Positions 32,961 to 40,498 of a stretch of 64,000 nt of DNA are shown here, in pieces (positions within the stretch are counted from its first letter, which is position 1; the number at the start of each line of letters is the position of its first letter). The stretch comes from Senimuribacter intestinalis (GTDB lineage Bacteria; Bacillota; Clostridia; Peptostreptococcales; Anaerovoracaceae). The position numbers and the translations under genes were made by a program. Location: the NCBI GenBank assembly GCA_943192975.1, contig CALPCJ010000010.1:1-64000 (forward strand). Direction: 5' to 3'. The notes beneath the pieces are model-generated. The model did no database searches and was not told the DNA's origin. It worked only from the letters and a program-made list of their open reading frames with translations.

Positions 32961-33546
32961 AGAGGAACAGGAAAAGGACTATCGCAGGGTTGAAGAAATC
33001 ACCAGAGAAGCTTTTTCCTATCCTGGCAGAATAGAGGATGGAGGGATTGGCTGTCCATATGAGCACTGGATGGTGCATGAGTTGAGACGGAGAGATGGAA
33101 TACCAGGTCTTAGTTTAGTTGCTGAAATAGATGAAACCATCGCAGGACATGTCATTTGCAGCAAGGCAGAAGTAAGAATGGAAGATAGAACGATTCCTGT
33201 TTTGAATTTTGGACCAATTAGCGTATTGCCAGAGCTACAGAGGAAAGGTGTTGGAAAGGCACTCCTTACTGGGATGATTGCTAAAGCAAAGAAAATGGGT
33301 TTCGGAGCAATTCTATTCTTTGGCAGACCGGAGTACTATCCGCAGTTTGGCTTTAAAGAGGCGTATACGTGGGGTATAACGGATTTAAACGGAAATCATT
33401 ATCCCGCATTTATGGGAATGGAACTTATTCCTGGATATCTTTCTTCTGCTAAAGGCGGCAAATACTATGAATCAGATATTTACGATGATGAACTGAATGC
33501 TAAGCGTGTAAAAGCTTATGACGAGGAAAATTTTCCTTTCATATAG
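32944..33546 (+). CDS. GNAT N-acetyltransferase
   Basis: 200 residues. The acetyl-CoA loop is visible as LPELQRKGVGKALLTGMIAK, preceded by NFGPISVLP, and the fold extends to about residue 160. The group is the PA-like/eis-like YhbS type (GAILFFGRPEYYPQFGFKEA). It likely acetylates a small molecule or protein amine. Translation is coupled to the NUDIX gene by a 17-base overlap; earlier in-frame starts lie within that gene and are rejected. Confidence 0.85.
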   Translation: MNITIREEQEKDYRRVEEITREAFSYPGRIEDGGIGCPYEHWMVHELRRRDGIPGLSLVAEIDETIAGHVICSKAEVRMEDRTIPVLNFGPISVLPELQRKGVGKALLTGMIAKAKKMGFGAILFFGRPEYYPQFGFKEAYTWGITDLNGNHYPAFMGMELIPGYLSSAKGGKYYESDIYDDELNAKRVKAYDEENFPFI

Positions 33547-33564
33547 CAATAAGGAGAAGATGAT

Positions 33565-33868
33565 ATGATTCGATATGCAAATATGAATGACTTTGAAGTT
33601 CTGAAACAGTATGAACACGGAGTTTCTGAAGAGGAACTTAGAAACTGTATAGAATCAGGAAGAATTCTCGTTATGTTCCAGGCGAACACATTTGCCGGCT
33701 GGCTGCGGTACAATTTGTTCTGGGACAGCATTCCTTTTATGAATATGTTGTTTTTTCTGGAAGGTTACAGAGGTAAAGGCTATGGCACACAGTTAACGGA
33801 TTATTGATTGTGGGGCTTTGCTGCTTTCCGGTGAGCCTCTGGAAATTATTTTGCAAAAAAATTGGTAA
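33565..33868 (+). pseudogene. GNAT acetyltransferase gene broken by an internal deletion
   Basis: Frame 1 encodes a normal GNAT start (MIRYANMNDFEVLKQYEHGV) through the acetyl-CoA loop (GYRGKGYGTQLTDY) and then stops at 33805-33807. A different frame continues as IIDCGALLLSGEPLEIILQK and ends at 33866, which is the usual C-terminus of this GNAT subgroup. About 35 residues between the two are missing, so a deletion with a frameshift removed the middle. GGAGAAG precedes the ATG. Confidence 0.75.
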
Positions 33869-33884
33869 CACAGAAAGGAAGTCT

Positions 33885-34643
33885 ATGAAAATAGCTATTA
33901 CACAGAATTTTTACGACCAGATGGCAAGTCAATACGATAAGCTGTTTCAGAATTGGGAGGAAACAACCAAAGAACAAGCGGCGCTTTTAGATAAGATTTT
34001 TAAAAGTTACGGTTTTGATACTGATGCAGAGCTTCTTGACTGTGCATGCGGCATTGGTACGCAGGCTGTAGGTATCGCACAAAAAGGTTATAAAGTAACT
34101 GCTTCGGATCTCAGCGAGGGGGAGCTTGCAGAGGCGAAAAAGAGAGCTGCGGATAATCATGTAGATATTGTATTTACTCAGGCGGATTTCTGTGCTTTAT
34201 CCAAAACTTTTGATCGGCAGTTTGATATCGTCATCGCAATGGACAATGCGCTTCCACATATGCTTTCCCATGAGGCGCTGGCAAGTGCGGTAAACAGCAT
34301 TTCAGACCGTACAAAATCCGGCGGTATTTTTGTTGCAAGCATTAGAGACTATGACAGCATTCTTGCGGAAAAACCGACTTATTCGCCGCCATACATTCAC
34401 AAAACCGAGGGTGGTCAGCGGGTTTCTTTTCAGACATGGGATTGGAATGGCGACCATTATCAGTTTACCCAATATATCATCGAAGATGAGGGAGAACCGC
34501 GAATCAGCAAGTTTGCCTGTGAATACAGAGCAGTGCGCAGACAGGAACTGACAGATTTACTCCTTGCCGGCGGATTTTGCGAAGTTATCTGGAAAATGCC
34601 GGAAGAAACTGGATTTTATCAGCCAATTGTGGTTGCGAGGTGA
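33885..34643 (+). CDS. Class I SAM-dependent methyltransferase
   Basis: 252 residues. Motif I is LLDCACGIGTQAVGIA, followed by YKVTASDLSEGEL (acidic end of strand 2) and FDIVIAMDNALPHML (motif IV region). It resembles the small-molecule methyltransferases near glycine/sarcosine methyltransferase. ATG 33885 is chosen because AAAGGAAG is just upstream; the longer open frame covers the broken GNAT gene. The substrate is unknown. Confidence 0.85.
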   Translation: MKIAITQNFYDQMASQYDKLFQNWEETTKEQAALLDKIFKSYGFDTDAELLDCACGIGTQAVGIAQKGYKVTASDLSEGELAEAKKRAADNHVDIVFTQADFCALSKTFDRQFDIVIAMDNALPHMLSHEALASAVNSISDRTKSGGIFVASIRDYDSILAEKPTYSPPYIHKTEGGQRVSFQTWDWNGDHYQFTQYIIEDEGEPRISKFACEYRAVRRQELTDLLLAGGFCEVIWKMPEETGFYQPIVVAR

Positions 34644-34649
34644 AAAGAT

Positions 34650-35186
34650 ATGGATATCTTCATACAGGGAATCGGATTTCTGGGCGTAATTGCCTTTATC
34701 GTTTCTTATCAAATCAAGTCCAATAGGGCGCTGTACATATTTCAGCTTTTAGGTTCGCTGCTTTTCTGCATTCAGTTTTTCATGCTGGGTGCGTACAGCG
34801 GCTGTTTGAGCATGTTGCTTAATATTCTGAGATATGCGCTTTTGACAAAGTACAATGAATGGAAATGGGTGCAGAGGAAAGAACTTGCGTGGGCATTTTG
34901 TGCTGCCTTTGCAGTGGTTCTGATTTTTACATGGGCAGGTCCTGTTACCATTTTGGCATTTTTAGCGTCATCGGTTAGTACAATTTTCTATTGGACCAAT
35001 AATGCGAAGATAATAAGAGGGGCTAATTTGTTCTGTGCATCACCTTGCTGGCTGATTTACGATATCTTTGCCGGCTCGTGGGGCGGCGTTCTAAATGAAG
35101 CCATCACTTTAACTTCAATTATCGTATCTGTGGTGCGGTTTGGCTGGAAAGCCATGGGCGACCCGGATTCGGAGTTTCAAAAGTGA
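34650..35186 (+). CDS. YgjV family inner membrane protein
   Basis: 178 residues with about five to six TM helices and the YgjV-type pattern: GFLGVIAFIVSYQIKSNRAL, then QLLGSLLFCIQFFMLGAYSG and CWLIYDIFAGSWGG. The family function is unknown. It follows the methyltransferase gene by six bases and is probably cotranscribed. Confidence 0.8.
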   Translation: MDIFIQGIGFLGVIAFIVSYQIKSNRALYIFQLLGSLLFCIQFFMLGAYSGCLSMLLNILRYALLTKYNEWKWVQRKELAWAFCAAFAVVLIFTWAGPVTILAFLASSVSTIFYWTNNAKIIRGANLFCASPCWLIYDIFAGSWGGVLNEAITLTSIIVSVVRFGWKAMGDPDSEFQK

Positions 35187-35273
35187 TTTATAGATGAAAA
35201 AACAGTAGACGGATACCTGTAAAAATAGGTGTAATTTAAGTGGGTAAATTGGGATTTGCAGGAGAATTTGAAA

Positions 35274-35783
35274 ATGATTGAAACAGAGAGTCTTATTCTT
35301 GATAAGGCGAAGTTTTCGGATTGGAAAGAAATGTATTACAATGTTTGGTCTCAACCGGAAAGTGCAAAATACATGTCTTGGAGTATTACTACAAACGAAG
35401 ATGATGCCAAAATACGGATGATAAAAACTATTGCATTTCAAAAAGAGCATGATACATATTTGGTTTATGAAAGGGCAAGTGGTAAGGCGATTGGCTTTGC
35501 CGGCGTAGAAAAGATTGGTCCTTGCACCTATCAAGAAGCAGGGATATGTTTAGGTCCCAATTATGTGCGGAAAGGGTTTAGAAAACAGATTCTTCGGGGG
35601 TTGATTCAATATTGCAAAAAGGAGTTTGATGCAAAAGAATTTATTTATTCGACAAGAGAGGAAAACAGAGCATCTAGTCTTTTGGCAGAGTCCTTTGGTT
35701 TCTCGATGATTTCTTCAGTAACTGAAATAGACAGCAAAGACGGACATCGTTATAATCTTTTACAATATAGCTTAAAGTTATAA
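35274..35783 (+). CDS. GNAT N-acetyltransferase (RimJ-like)
   Basis: 169 residues. IETESLILDKAKFSDWKEM at the start is typical of RimJ/RimL-type GNATs that act on N-termini or small molecules. The CoA loop is GLCLGPNYVRKGFRKQILRG-like (GICLGPNYVRKGFRKQ). ATG 35274 follows AGGAG; the upstream TTG frame is rejected. It stands alone before the folate operon. Confidence 0.82.
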   Translation: MIETESLILDKAKFSDWKEMYYNVWSQPESAKYMSWSITTNEDDAKIRMIKTIAFQKEHDTYLVYERASGKAIGFAGVEKIGPCTYQEAGICLGPNYVRKGFRKQILRGLIQYCKKEFDAKEFIYSTREENRASSLLAESFGFSMISSVTEIDSKDGHRYNLLQYSLKL

Positions 35784-35875
35784 TTCTCAATTTATCTGGT
35801 AAAATTTGTTGAAAAGGGCAATAAGCCATACATAAGATAATGATTGTGTGAATATGTGTTTTTCTTGCTTTTTCC

Positions 35876-35904
35876 TTGTACTTCGCGGGGAAATGTCATA
35901 TAAT
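35876..35904 (+). promoter_or_regulatory. Promoter of the folate operon
   Basis: TTGTAC (35876-35881), 17 bases, TATAAT (35899-35904). A start near 35911 excludes the longest open frame of folE. Confidence 0.6.
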
Positions 35905-35947
35905 GAAATCTATGGGCAATGAACTTTTGAAAGGACATGATACAGTA

Positions 35948-36502
35948 ATGGATAGTGAAAAGATAAAAGAAGGTGTACGTCTGATTCTTGATGGAATCGG
36001 CGAAGATATAAACAGGGAAGGACTGAGGGAAACGCCGGAGCGGATTGCACGCATGTACGAGGAACTTGCAGCCGGATATACCGACAGCGCACAGACGCAT
36101 CTTGCCAAGCGATTTCATGTGGAAAACAGCGACATGATTTTGGAGAAAGATATTCATTTCTATTCTTTCTGCGAACACCATATGCTTCCTTTTTATGGAA
36201 ATGTAGCTGTAGCATATATTCCAAATGGTGAGGTTGTAGGACTTTCCAAGATTGCCAGAACTGTGGAGGTTTTCGCAAAGCGCTTTCAGCTGCAGGAGCG
36301 GCTTGCAGCGCAGATTGCTGACGCTTTTATGGAAGAATTGCAGCCCAAAGGAGTTATGGTGCTCATTGAAGCTGAGCACATGTGTATGACCATGCGCGGT
36401 ATTAAAAAACCGGGTGCAAAGACTGTAACAGTGGTTACCAGAGGTGCGTTTGAGCAGGATGAGAAGCTGCAGAATCGTTTCTTTCAGGTGATGGGCAAGT
36501 GA
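35948..36502 (+). CDS. folE: GTP cyclohydrolase I
   Basis: 184 residues, family length. Zinc and active-site motifs: FYSFCEHHMLPFYGNVAVAY (Cys and two His), SKIARTVEVFAKRFQLQERL, and EHMCMTMRGIKKPG (second Cys). It makes 7,8-dihydroneopterin triphosphate from GTP, the first step of folate synthesis, as a decamer. ATG 35948 has AAAGGA 12 bases upstream; in-frame ATG 35912 lies at the predicted transcript start. It shares one base with the HD gene (TGATG). Confidence 0.94.
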   Translation: MDSEKIKEGVRLILDGIGEDINREGLRETPERIARMYEELAAGYTDSAQTHLAKRFHVENSDMILEKDIHFYSFCEHHMLPFYGNVAVAYIPNGEVVGLSKIARTVEVFAKRFQLQERLAAQIADAFMEELQPKGVMVLIEAEHMCMTMRGIKKPGAKTVTVVTRGAFEQDEKLQNRFFQVMGK

Positions 36503-36993
36503 TGAAACATATGAAGCGAGTAAATCGAATCATCAGGCACCCGCTTTGGCAGGGAGCGATGGCGCAAATTGAGTCTATGGAAGAGACTCGTGTATATTGT
36601 AAGCACGATTTGACTCATTTGCTGGATACAGCAAGGCTGGCATATATCGAAAATCTGGAAGAAAGTCTCGGAGTCAGCAAGGAACTGATTTATGCGGCGG
36701 CACTGCTTCACGATATTGGACGAGGTCTGGAGTATGTGCAGGGCATACCGCATGATGAGGCAAGCTGCGCACTGGCAGGTACGATTTTGAGTGAAACCGG
36801 CTTTTGCGAAGGGGAATGCGCTGCAATTATTGAGGCGATTGGTGACCATAGACAGCCGGATACCAGATTACGACCTGATTTAGCGGGACTTTTGTATCGT
36901 GCAGATAAAGGTTCACGAAATTGTTTTTATTGTAAACAACAGGGCACCTGTAACTGGAGCGAAGATAAGAAAAACAAGGAGATCAAAGACTGA
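36502..36993 (+). CDS. HD-domain hydrolase in the folate operon
   Basis: 163 residues. All HD ligands are visible: CKHDLTHLLDTARLAY, AALLHDIGRGLEY and IEAIGDHR. HD proteins are metal-dependent phosphohydrolases. It lies between folE and folP with overlapping codons, so it is made together with the folate enzymes. No NUDIX-type dihydroneopterin-triphosphatase gene is present in the operon, and this protein might do that step. This is inference from context. A C-terminal cysteine pair (about residues 145-153) is unusual. Confidence 0.85.
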   Translation: MKHMKRVNRIIRHPLWQGAMAQIESMEETRVYCKHDLTHLLDTARLAYIENLEESLGVSKELIYAAALLHDIGRGLEYVQGIPHDEASCALAGTILSETGFCEGECAAIIEAIGDHRQPDTRLRPDLAGLLYRADKGSRNCFYCKQQGTCNWSEDKKNKEIKD

Positions 36994-36994
36994 A

Positions 36995-37807
36995 ATGAAA
37001 ATTGGAAATAGAGATTTTGACTTTGTAAATAGCTGCTATATCATGGGAATCCTCAACGTCACGCCGGATTCCTTTTCTGATGGAGGAAAGTGGAACGACC
37101 TGACACGGGCGAAAGCACATGTGGCGCAGATGATTGATGAAGGAGCAGATTTAATCGATATTGGTGGAGAGTCCACAAGGCCGGGTCATGTGCAGATTTC
37201 TATAGAAGAAGAAATCCGGCGGGTGGTACCATGTATTGAGATGGTAAAGGAAAATTTTGACGTGCCTGTGTCTATTGACAGCTATAAATCACAGGTGGTA
37301 GAAGCGGCACTTAAAGCGGGGGCAGATATGGTCAACGATATCTGGGGACTGAAATACGATAAGAAAATAGCGGAGTTGATTGCTGCGTATGATGTTCCTT
37401 GCTGTCTTATGCATAATCGGGAAAAAGCCGAGTACGAGGATTTTATGGCAGATATGTTGGAAGACATGCGAGAAACATTGGAAATTGCACAGGTAGCAGG
37501 AATTTCAAAAGATCAGATTATGCTGGACCCAGGTGTAGGCTTTGGAAAAACATATGAACATAATTTGATTGTTGTCAATCGCCTGGAGGAACTTTGTGCA
37601 TTAGGATATCCGGTATTACTTGCTACTTCGAGAAAATCTATGATTGGAAATGCGCTCAATCTACCAGTAGAGGAGCGTGTCGAAGGAACGGTAGCAACGA
37701 CAGTCATGGGTGTGATGAAGGGCGCAGCCTTTGTTCGTGTCCATGACATCAAAGAAAATTTCAGGGCGATTCAAATGACCCTTGCGATTATGGGAGAAGG
37801 AAAATGA
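36995..37807 (+). CDS. folP: Dihydropteroate synthase
   Basis: 270 residues, TIM barrel. Signature motifs: MGILNVTPDSFSDGGKW, DIGGESTRPGHVQI, MLDPGVGFGKT and a later ATSRKSMIG. It joins 6-hydroxymethyl-dihydropterin pyrophosphate to p-aminobenzoate and is the sulfonamide target. AAGGAG lies 12 bases before ATG 36995. It overlaps folBK by four bases. Confidence 0.95.
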   Translation: MKIGNRDFDFVNSCYIMGILNVTPDSFSDGGKWNDLTRAKAHVAQMIDEGADLIDIGGESTRPGHVQISIEEEIRRVVPCIEMVKENFDVPVSIDSYKSQVVEAALKAGADMVNDIWGLKYDKKIAELIAAYDVPCCLMHNREKAEYEDFMADMLEDMRETLEIAQVAGISKDQIMLDPGVGFGKTYEHNLIVVNRLEELCALGYPVLLATSRKSMIGNALNLPVEERVEGTVATTVMGVMKGAAFVRVHDIKENFRAIQMTLAIMGEGK

Positions 37808-38622
37808 AAAAGTACGATGAAATTCATATAGAAAATCTGCAGTTTTTTGCCAATCATGGCGTTTTTTCCGAGGAGACTGCACTGGGACAAAAGTTTGTTG
37901 TGTCCGCTGTGCTTTATAGTGATTTGCAGAGTGCAGGAAGAAGCGATGACCTGACAGAATCCACTCATTATGGGGAAGTATCACAGTTTATGGTAGGATT
38001 CCTGCAGGAACATACCTATAAACTTATAGAGGCTGCGGCAGAGCAGCTGGCATGGGCTGTTCTTGAGGCATTTCCGCTGGTACGCGGCATTTCCCTGGAA
38101 ATCAAAAAGCCATGGGCGCCGGTAAAGCTGCCGCTCGACTATGTATCGGTTAAAATCACCAGATTCTGGCATCGCTGCTATATTGCACTGGGTTCTAATC
38201 TGGGGGATAAGAAAGGTTATTTGGACATGGCAGTTTCTCGTCTCTCTCAGTCAGAGGGTTGCCGTGTCAAGAAGGTTGCAGATTATATCGTTACCGAACC
38301 TTACGGCGGTGTAGAGCAGGACGATTTTCTCAACAGCTGTTTGGAACTGGAAACCCTGCTTTCGCCTGCAGAACTGCTTACGCTTCTTCATGAGATAGAG
38401 GCTGCGGCTGACAGAAAGCGGGAAATCCACTGGGGACCGAGAACACTGGATTTGGATATTTTGCTCTACGATGATTTGGTAATGGACAGCGAGGCGCTTA
38501 CGATTCCTCATGTGGAAATGCATAAGCGAGACTTTGTGCTGACACCTCTGGCGCAGATTGCACCCTGGGTGCGGCATCCGGTGTTTGGAAAGACCATCAA
38601 AGCGTTGAAGGAAGAATTATAA
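37804..38622 (+). CDS. folBK: Dihydroneopterin aldolase / HPPK fusion
   Basis: 272 residues. The FolB domain (about 1-118) starts IHIENLQFFANHGVFSEET and carries the aldolase Lys region IKKPWAPVKLPLDYVSV. The FolK domain (about 122-272) has CYIALGSNLGDKKGYLDMAV and the HPPK signature GPRTLDLDILLYDD. The fusion performs two consecutive steps before FolP, so the operon covers pterin synthesis from GTP up to dihydropteroate. folC lies about 4.6 kb downstream. Confidence 0.94.
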   Translation: MKKYDEIHIENLQFFANHGVFSEETALGQKFVVSAVLYSDLQSAGRSDDLTESTHYGEVSQFMVGFLQEHTYKLIEAAAEQLAWAVLEAFPLVRGISLEIKKPWAPVKLPLDYVSVKITRFWHRCYIALGSNLGDKKGYLDMAVSRLSQSEGCRVKKVADYIVTEPYGGVEQDDFLNSCLELETLLSPAELLTLLHEIEAAADRKREIHWGPRTLDLDILLYDDLVMDSEALTIPHVEMHKRDFVLTPLAQIAPWVRHPVFGKTIKALKEEL

Positions 38623-38633
38623 ATTGTTATGAA

Positions 38634-38670
38634 AAAATGTGTGGACATGTAAACGCCACACATTTTGTTT
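38634..38670 (+). terminator. Terminator of the folate operon
   Basis: AAAATGTGTGG (38634-38644) pairs with CCACACATTTT (38656-38666), 11 bp, followed by GTTTTAG. Confidence 0.75.
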
Positions 38671-38826
38671 TAGCTGAATTATTCATACAAGAACTCCATG
38701 TAGTAATACCTGCAAAAAATTTCTGCGCAGTTCCAAGGGGAACACCGGATATCTGGGCAATCATTTGTACGGCTCCATAGATCAGCCATGGCAAACGCAC
38801 GAAAAACGTTTAGTGATTTTCTGGAA

Positions 38827-39005
38827 CAGACAAAGCTGACAGCATTTTAGATTTTTGTCAGTTTTGTCTGTGTTTCTATCAAAAATCCTGACGGAACTGA
38901 CAATTATTTTTGATGTTGTCAGTTCTGTCAGGATTTCAGGCGTATTAAGATGGGTTTCTTCACGATTTGCTGACAAAATCCTGCATGCTGCTATCATTTT
39001 GTCAG
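38827..39005. repeat. Intergenic word cluster E: three tandem hairpins with CTGACA/TGTCAG
   Basis: Seven exact CTGACA/TGTCAG copies start at 38836, 38856, 38897, 38917, 38926, 38970 and 39000. Hairpin 1: 14-15 bp, 38827-38841/38856-38870. Hairpin 2: 21 bp, 38883-38903/38916-38936, 12-base loop. Hairpin 3: 9 bp, 38970-38978/38997-39005. In hairpins 1 and 2 the GAC/GTC units within each arm are about nine bases apart, and the single odd pair is G.T. No T-run follows, so these are not terminators. The rest of the 557-base gap holds no gene; a weak minus-strand coding-like stretch lies at about 38690-38810. Confidence 0.7.
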
Positions 39006-39111
39006 TCTTGATGGTTCATGATACTTTTCATACGCTTGCCGTGGTAGACCAGCGATGGAACCGTGACAATGAGAAACGTCTGTGCTACAATAATCTCAAA
39101 TGTTAATTTGC

Positions 39112-39145
39112 GTTGCTTGCAGCAACGGACGGTTCCTTATACAAT
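39112..39145 (+). promoter_or_regulatory. Promoter and possible operator of the XRE gene
   Basis: TTGCAG (39117-39122), 17 bases, TACAAT (39140-39145). GTTGC-N5-GCAAC (39112-39126) is an inverted repeat over the -35, a likely site for autorepression. Confidence 0.55.
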
Positions 39146-39179
39146 CGCCTTATTGATTGAAAAAGGAGGAAATCTAAAA

Positions 39180-39689
39180 ATGTTAAACGAAAATATTAAG
39201 ACAATTAGAAAATCAAAAGGACTTTCTCAGGAAGAGCTTGCAATTAAGCTGAATGTGGTGAGACAAACAATCTCCAAATGGGAACAGGGATTGTCAGTTC
39301 CGGATTCGGATATGCTAATCGCCATATCAGAGGTCTTTGAAACGCCGGTCAGCGCTTTGCTTGGAGAAACCATTGCTGAGACAAAGGTCGATGACCTAAA
39401 AGCAATTTCTGAAAAACTGGAAATTATAAACCTGCAGCTGGCAAAGCGGAAGAATGCAAGAAGAACGCTGATTCACTGGCTGCTTATTACATTGTCTGCG
39501 GTTATCATAATCATTTTTGCCTTTCTAATCGTTTCCGACAGTCCTTACTTAGGTTGGAACTATAGCGATCCGGAAACTGCGGTATTAGGCGTAGCCTTTC
39601 ACTCATTTGAGTGGCTGTTTGTTAGAATAGCCCCGATTATTTTAATAGGAGCAATCGTTGGAATTTTTTTGACTCGAAAGAAAGGCTAA
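39180..39689 (+). CDS. XRE family regulator with membrane domain
   Basis: 169 residues. The HTH_XRE domain (about 1-60) reads NIKTIRKSKGLSQEELAIKL and VRQTISKWEQGLSVPDSDML, typical of the Cro/C1 type. A linker with heptad features follows, then two hydrophobic helices (about 98-120 and 142-163). It is probably a membrane-tethered repressor sensing an envelope or cell-contact signal. AAAGGAGG precedes ATG 39180. No partner gene lies downstream; a LysR remnant follows. Confidence 0.85.
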   Translation: MLNENIKTIRKSKGLSQEELAIKLNVVRQTISKWEQGLSVPDSDMLIAISEVFETPVSALLGETIAETKVDDLKAISEKLEIINLQLAKRKNARRTLIHWLLITLSAVIIIIFAFLIVSDSPYLGWNYSDPETAVLGVAFHSFEWLFVRIAPIILIGAIVGIFLTRKKG

Positions 39690-39721
39690 AAAGTCTAAAC
39701 CGTACTTTGGGGGAAAATACC

Positions 39722-39859
39722 ATGCTAAGGCAGATTCAATATTTCCAGGCGGTGGTTCGCTGCGGCAGCTTTACAGAGGCGACTGCGTCTGAAAGCTGGT
39801 GGCAGACTGGGCAAAGAATATCTAATCGATGTGTGATTTTGACGATATGCCAACTTTAA
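39722..39859 (+). pseudogene. Remnant of a LysR regulator gene
   Basis: From ATG 39722 the frame reads MLRQIQYFQAVVRCGSFTEA, the exact style of a LysR HTH start, then changes to an unrelated stretch (SESWWQTGQRIS) and stops at 39857-39859. The rest of the gene is absent. Deletion is the simplest reading. The 3' end of this remnant already contains the first word of cluster F. Confidence 0.7.
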
Positions 39860-40106
39860 AGGTTTATTTTAACTTTCTTGCGTTCGCTACTTTGAAAACG
39901 CCAACTTAGACAAAGTTTTTTTTGAAATGGCGGTGAGTGCCAACATGAAGGAGTTTTTAAAAGAATATGGCACGATGTACCGTCGTTTTATCAGTGAAAT
40001 CTGCTAAATCCAGTAGCTTGGCGCAATAATCTTATAGAAACCGCTGAAAGTTGGCATATTTCGGAGAGGTAACGCAAGGATTTATAAAATAAGCAGTGAA
40101 GTTGGC
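39845..40106. repeat. Intergenic word cluster F (GCCAACTT/AAGTTGGC)
   Basis: Six GCCAA/TTGGC cores lie at 39849, 39900, 39939, 40018, 40051 and 40102. ATATGCCAACTTT (39845-39857) and its exact complement (40047-40059) form a 13-bp inverted pair. AAAACGCCAACTT (39895-39907) is identical to a word in cluster A, 31 kb away. AGCTTGGCGCA at 40015 recurs at 40453 in the valS leader. No gene is seen between the LysR remnant and the T-box. Confidence 0.6.
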
Positions 40107-40178
40107 GTCCATAGCTTATGCACCATCGTCAATAATGAACTTCAAGCTAAACGCAGCCAAAACCAACAAAATAAACCC

Positions 40179-40207
40179 TTGCAAATCTTACTTCTTTTAG
40201 GTATACT
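40179..40207 (+). promoter_or_regulatory. Promoter of the valS T-box transcript
   Basis: TTGCAA (40179-40184), 17 bases, TATACT (40202-40207). Confidence 0.7.
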
Positions 40208-40213
40208 ATTTGA

Positions 40214-40440
40214 GACAAACAAAAAATATATGCAGCGTTGAAGAAGAGGAGTAAGTGTGATAACACTCTACAGAGAATAAGGTTCATAGGCTGAGAGACC
40301 TTAGAGAAACGTGTCCGCCGAAGGTTGCTTTGGAGCTGTTTTGGAAATGAGAGTCATCTGAACTAGCTTCAGATGGAACAAAGGTGGTACCGCGGAATAA
40401 TTTCGTCCTTTGTGAGTGCATGCTCACAGAGGACTTTTTT
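40214..40440 (+). ncRNA. T-box leader of valS
   Basis: The T-box sequence AAGGTGGTACCGCG lies at 40381-40394. Stem I contains GGAGTA (40248-40253) and CAGAGA, and GAAAC-GTG-TCC near 40306-40316 offers the valine codons GTG or GTC as specifier. The terminator arms 40405-40416 and 40423-40434 pair over 12 bases with one wobble and end in six T. Uncharged tRNA-Val should favour the antiterminator. The exact specifier needs folding. Confidence 0.9.
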
Positions 40441-40498
40441 ATTGCCTGCTGGAGCTTGGCGCACCCGAAAAACAAACTACAGAAAGAAGGAGATTCCA

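Noticed and set aside
38690..38810. Minus-strand coding-like stretch with IYGAVQMIAQISGVPLGTAQ
   Set aside because: It faintly resembles a helical DNA-binding protein but has no start, and stops on the far side; too weak to call even as a remnant.
38827..39005. CRISPR array or terminator stack
   Set aside because: Spacing is irregular, repeats are too short and inverted, no cas genes are near, and no T-runs follow the stems.
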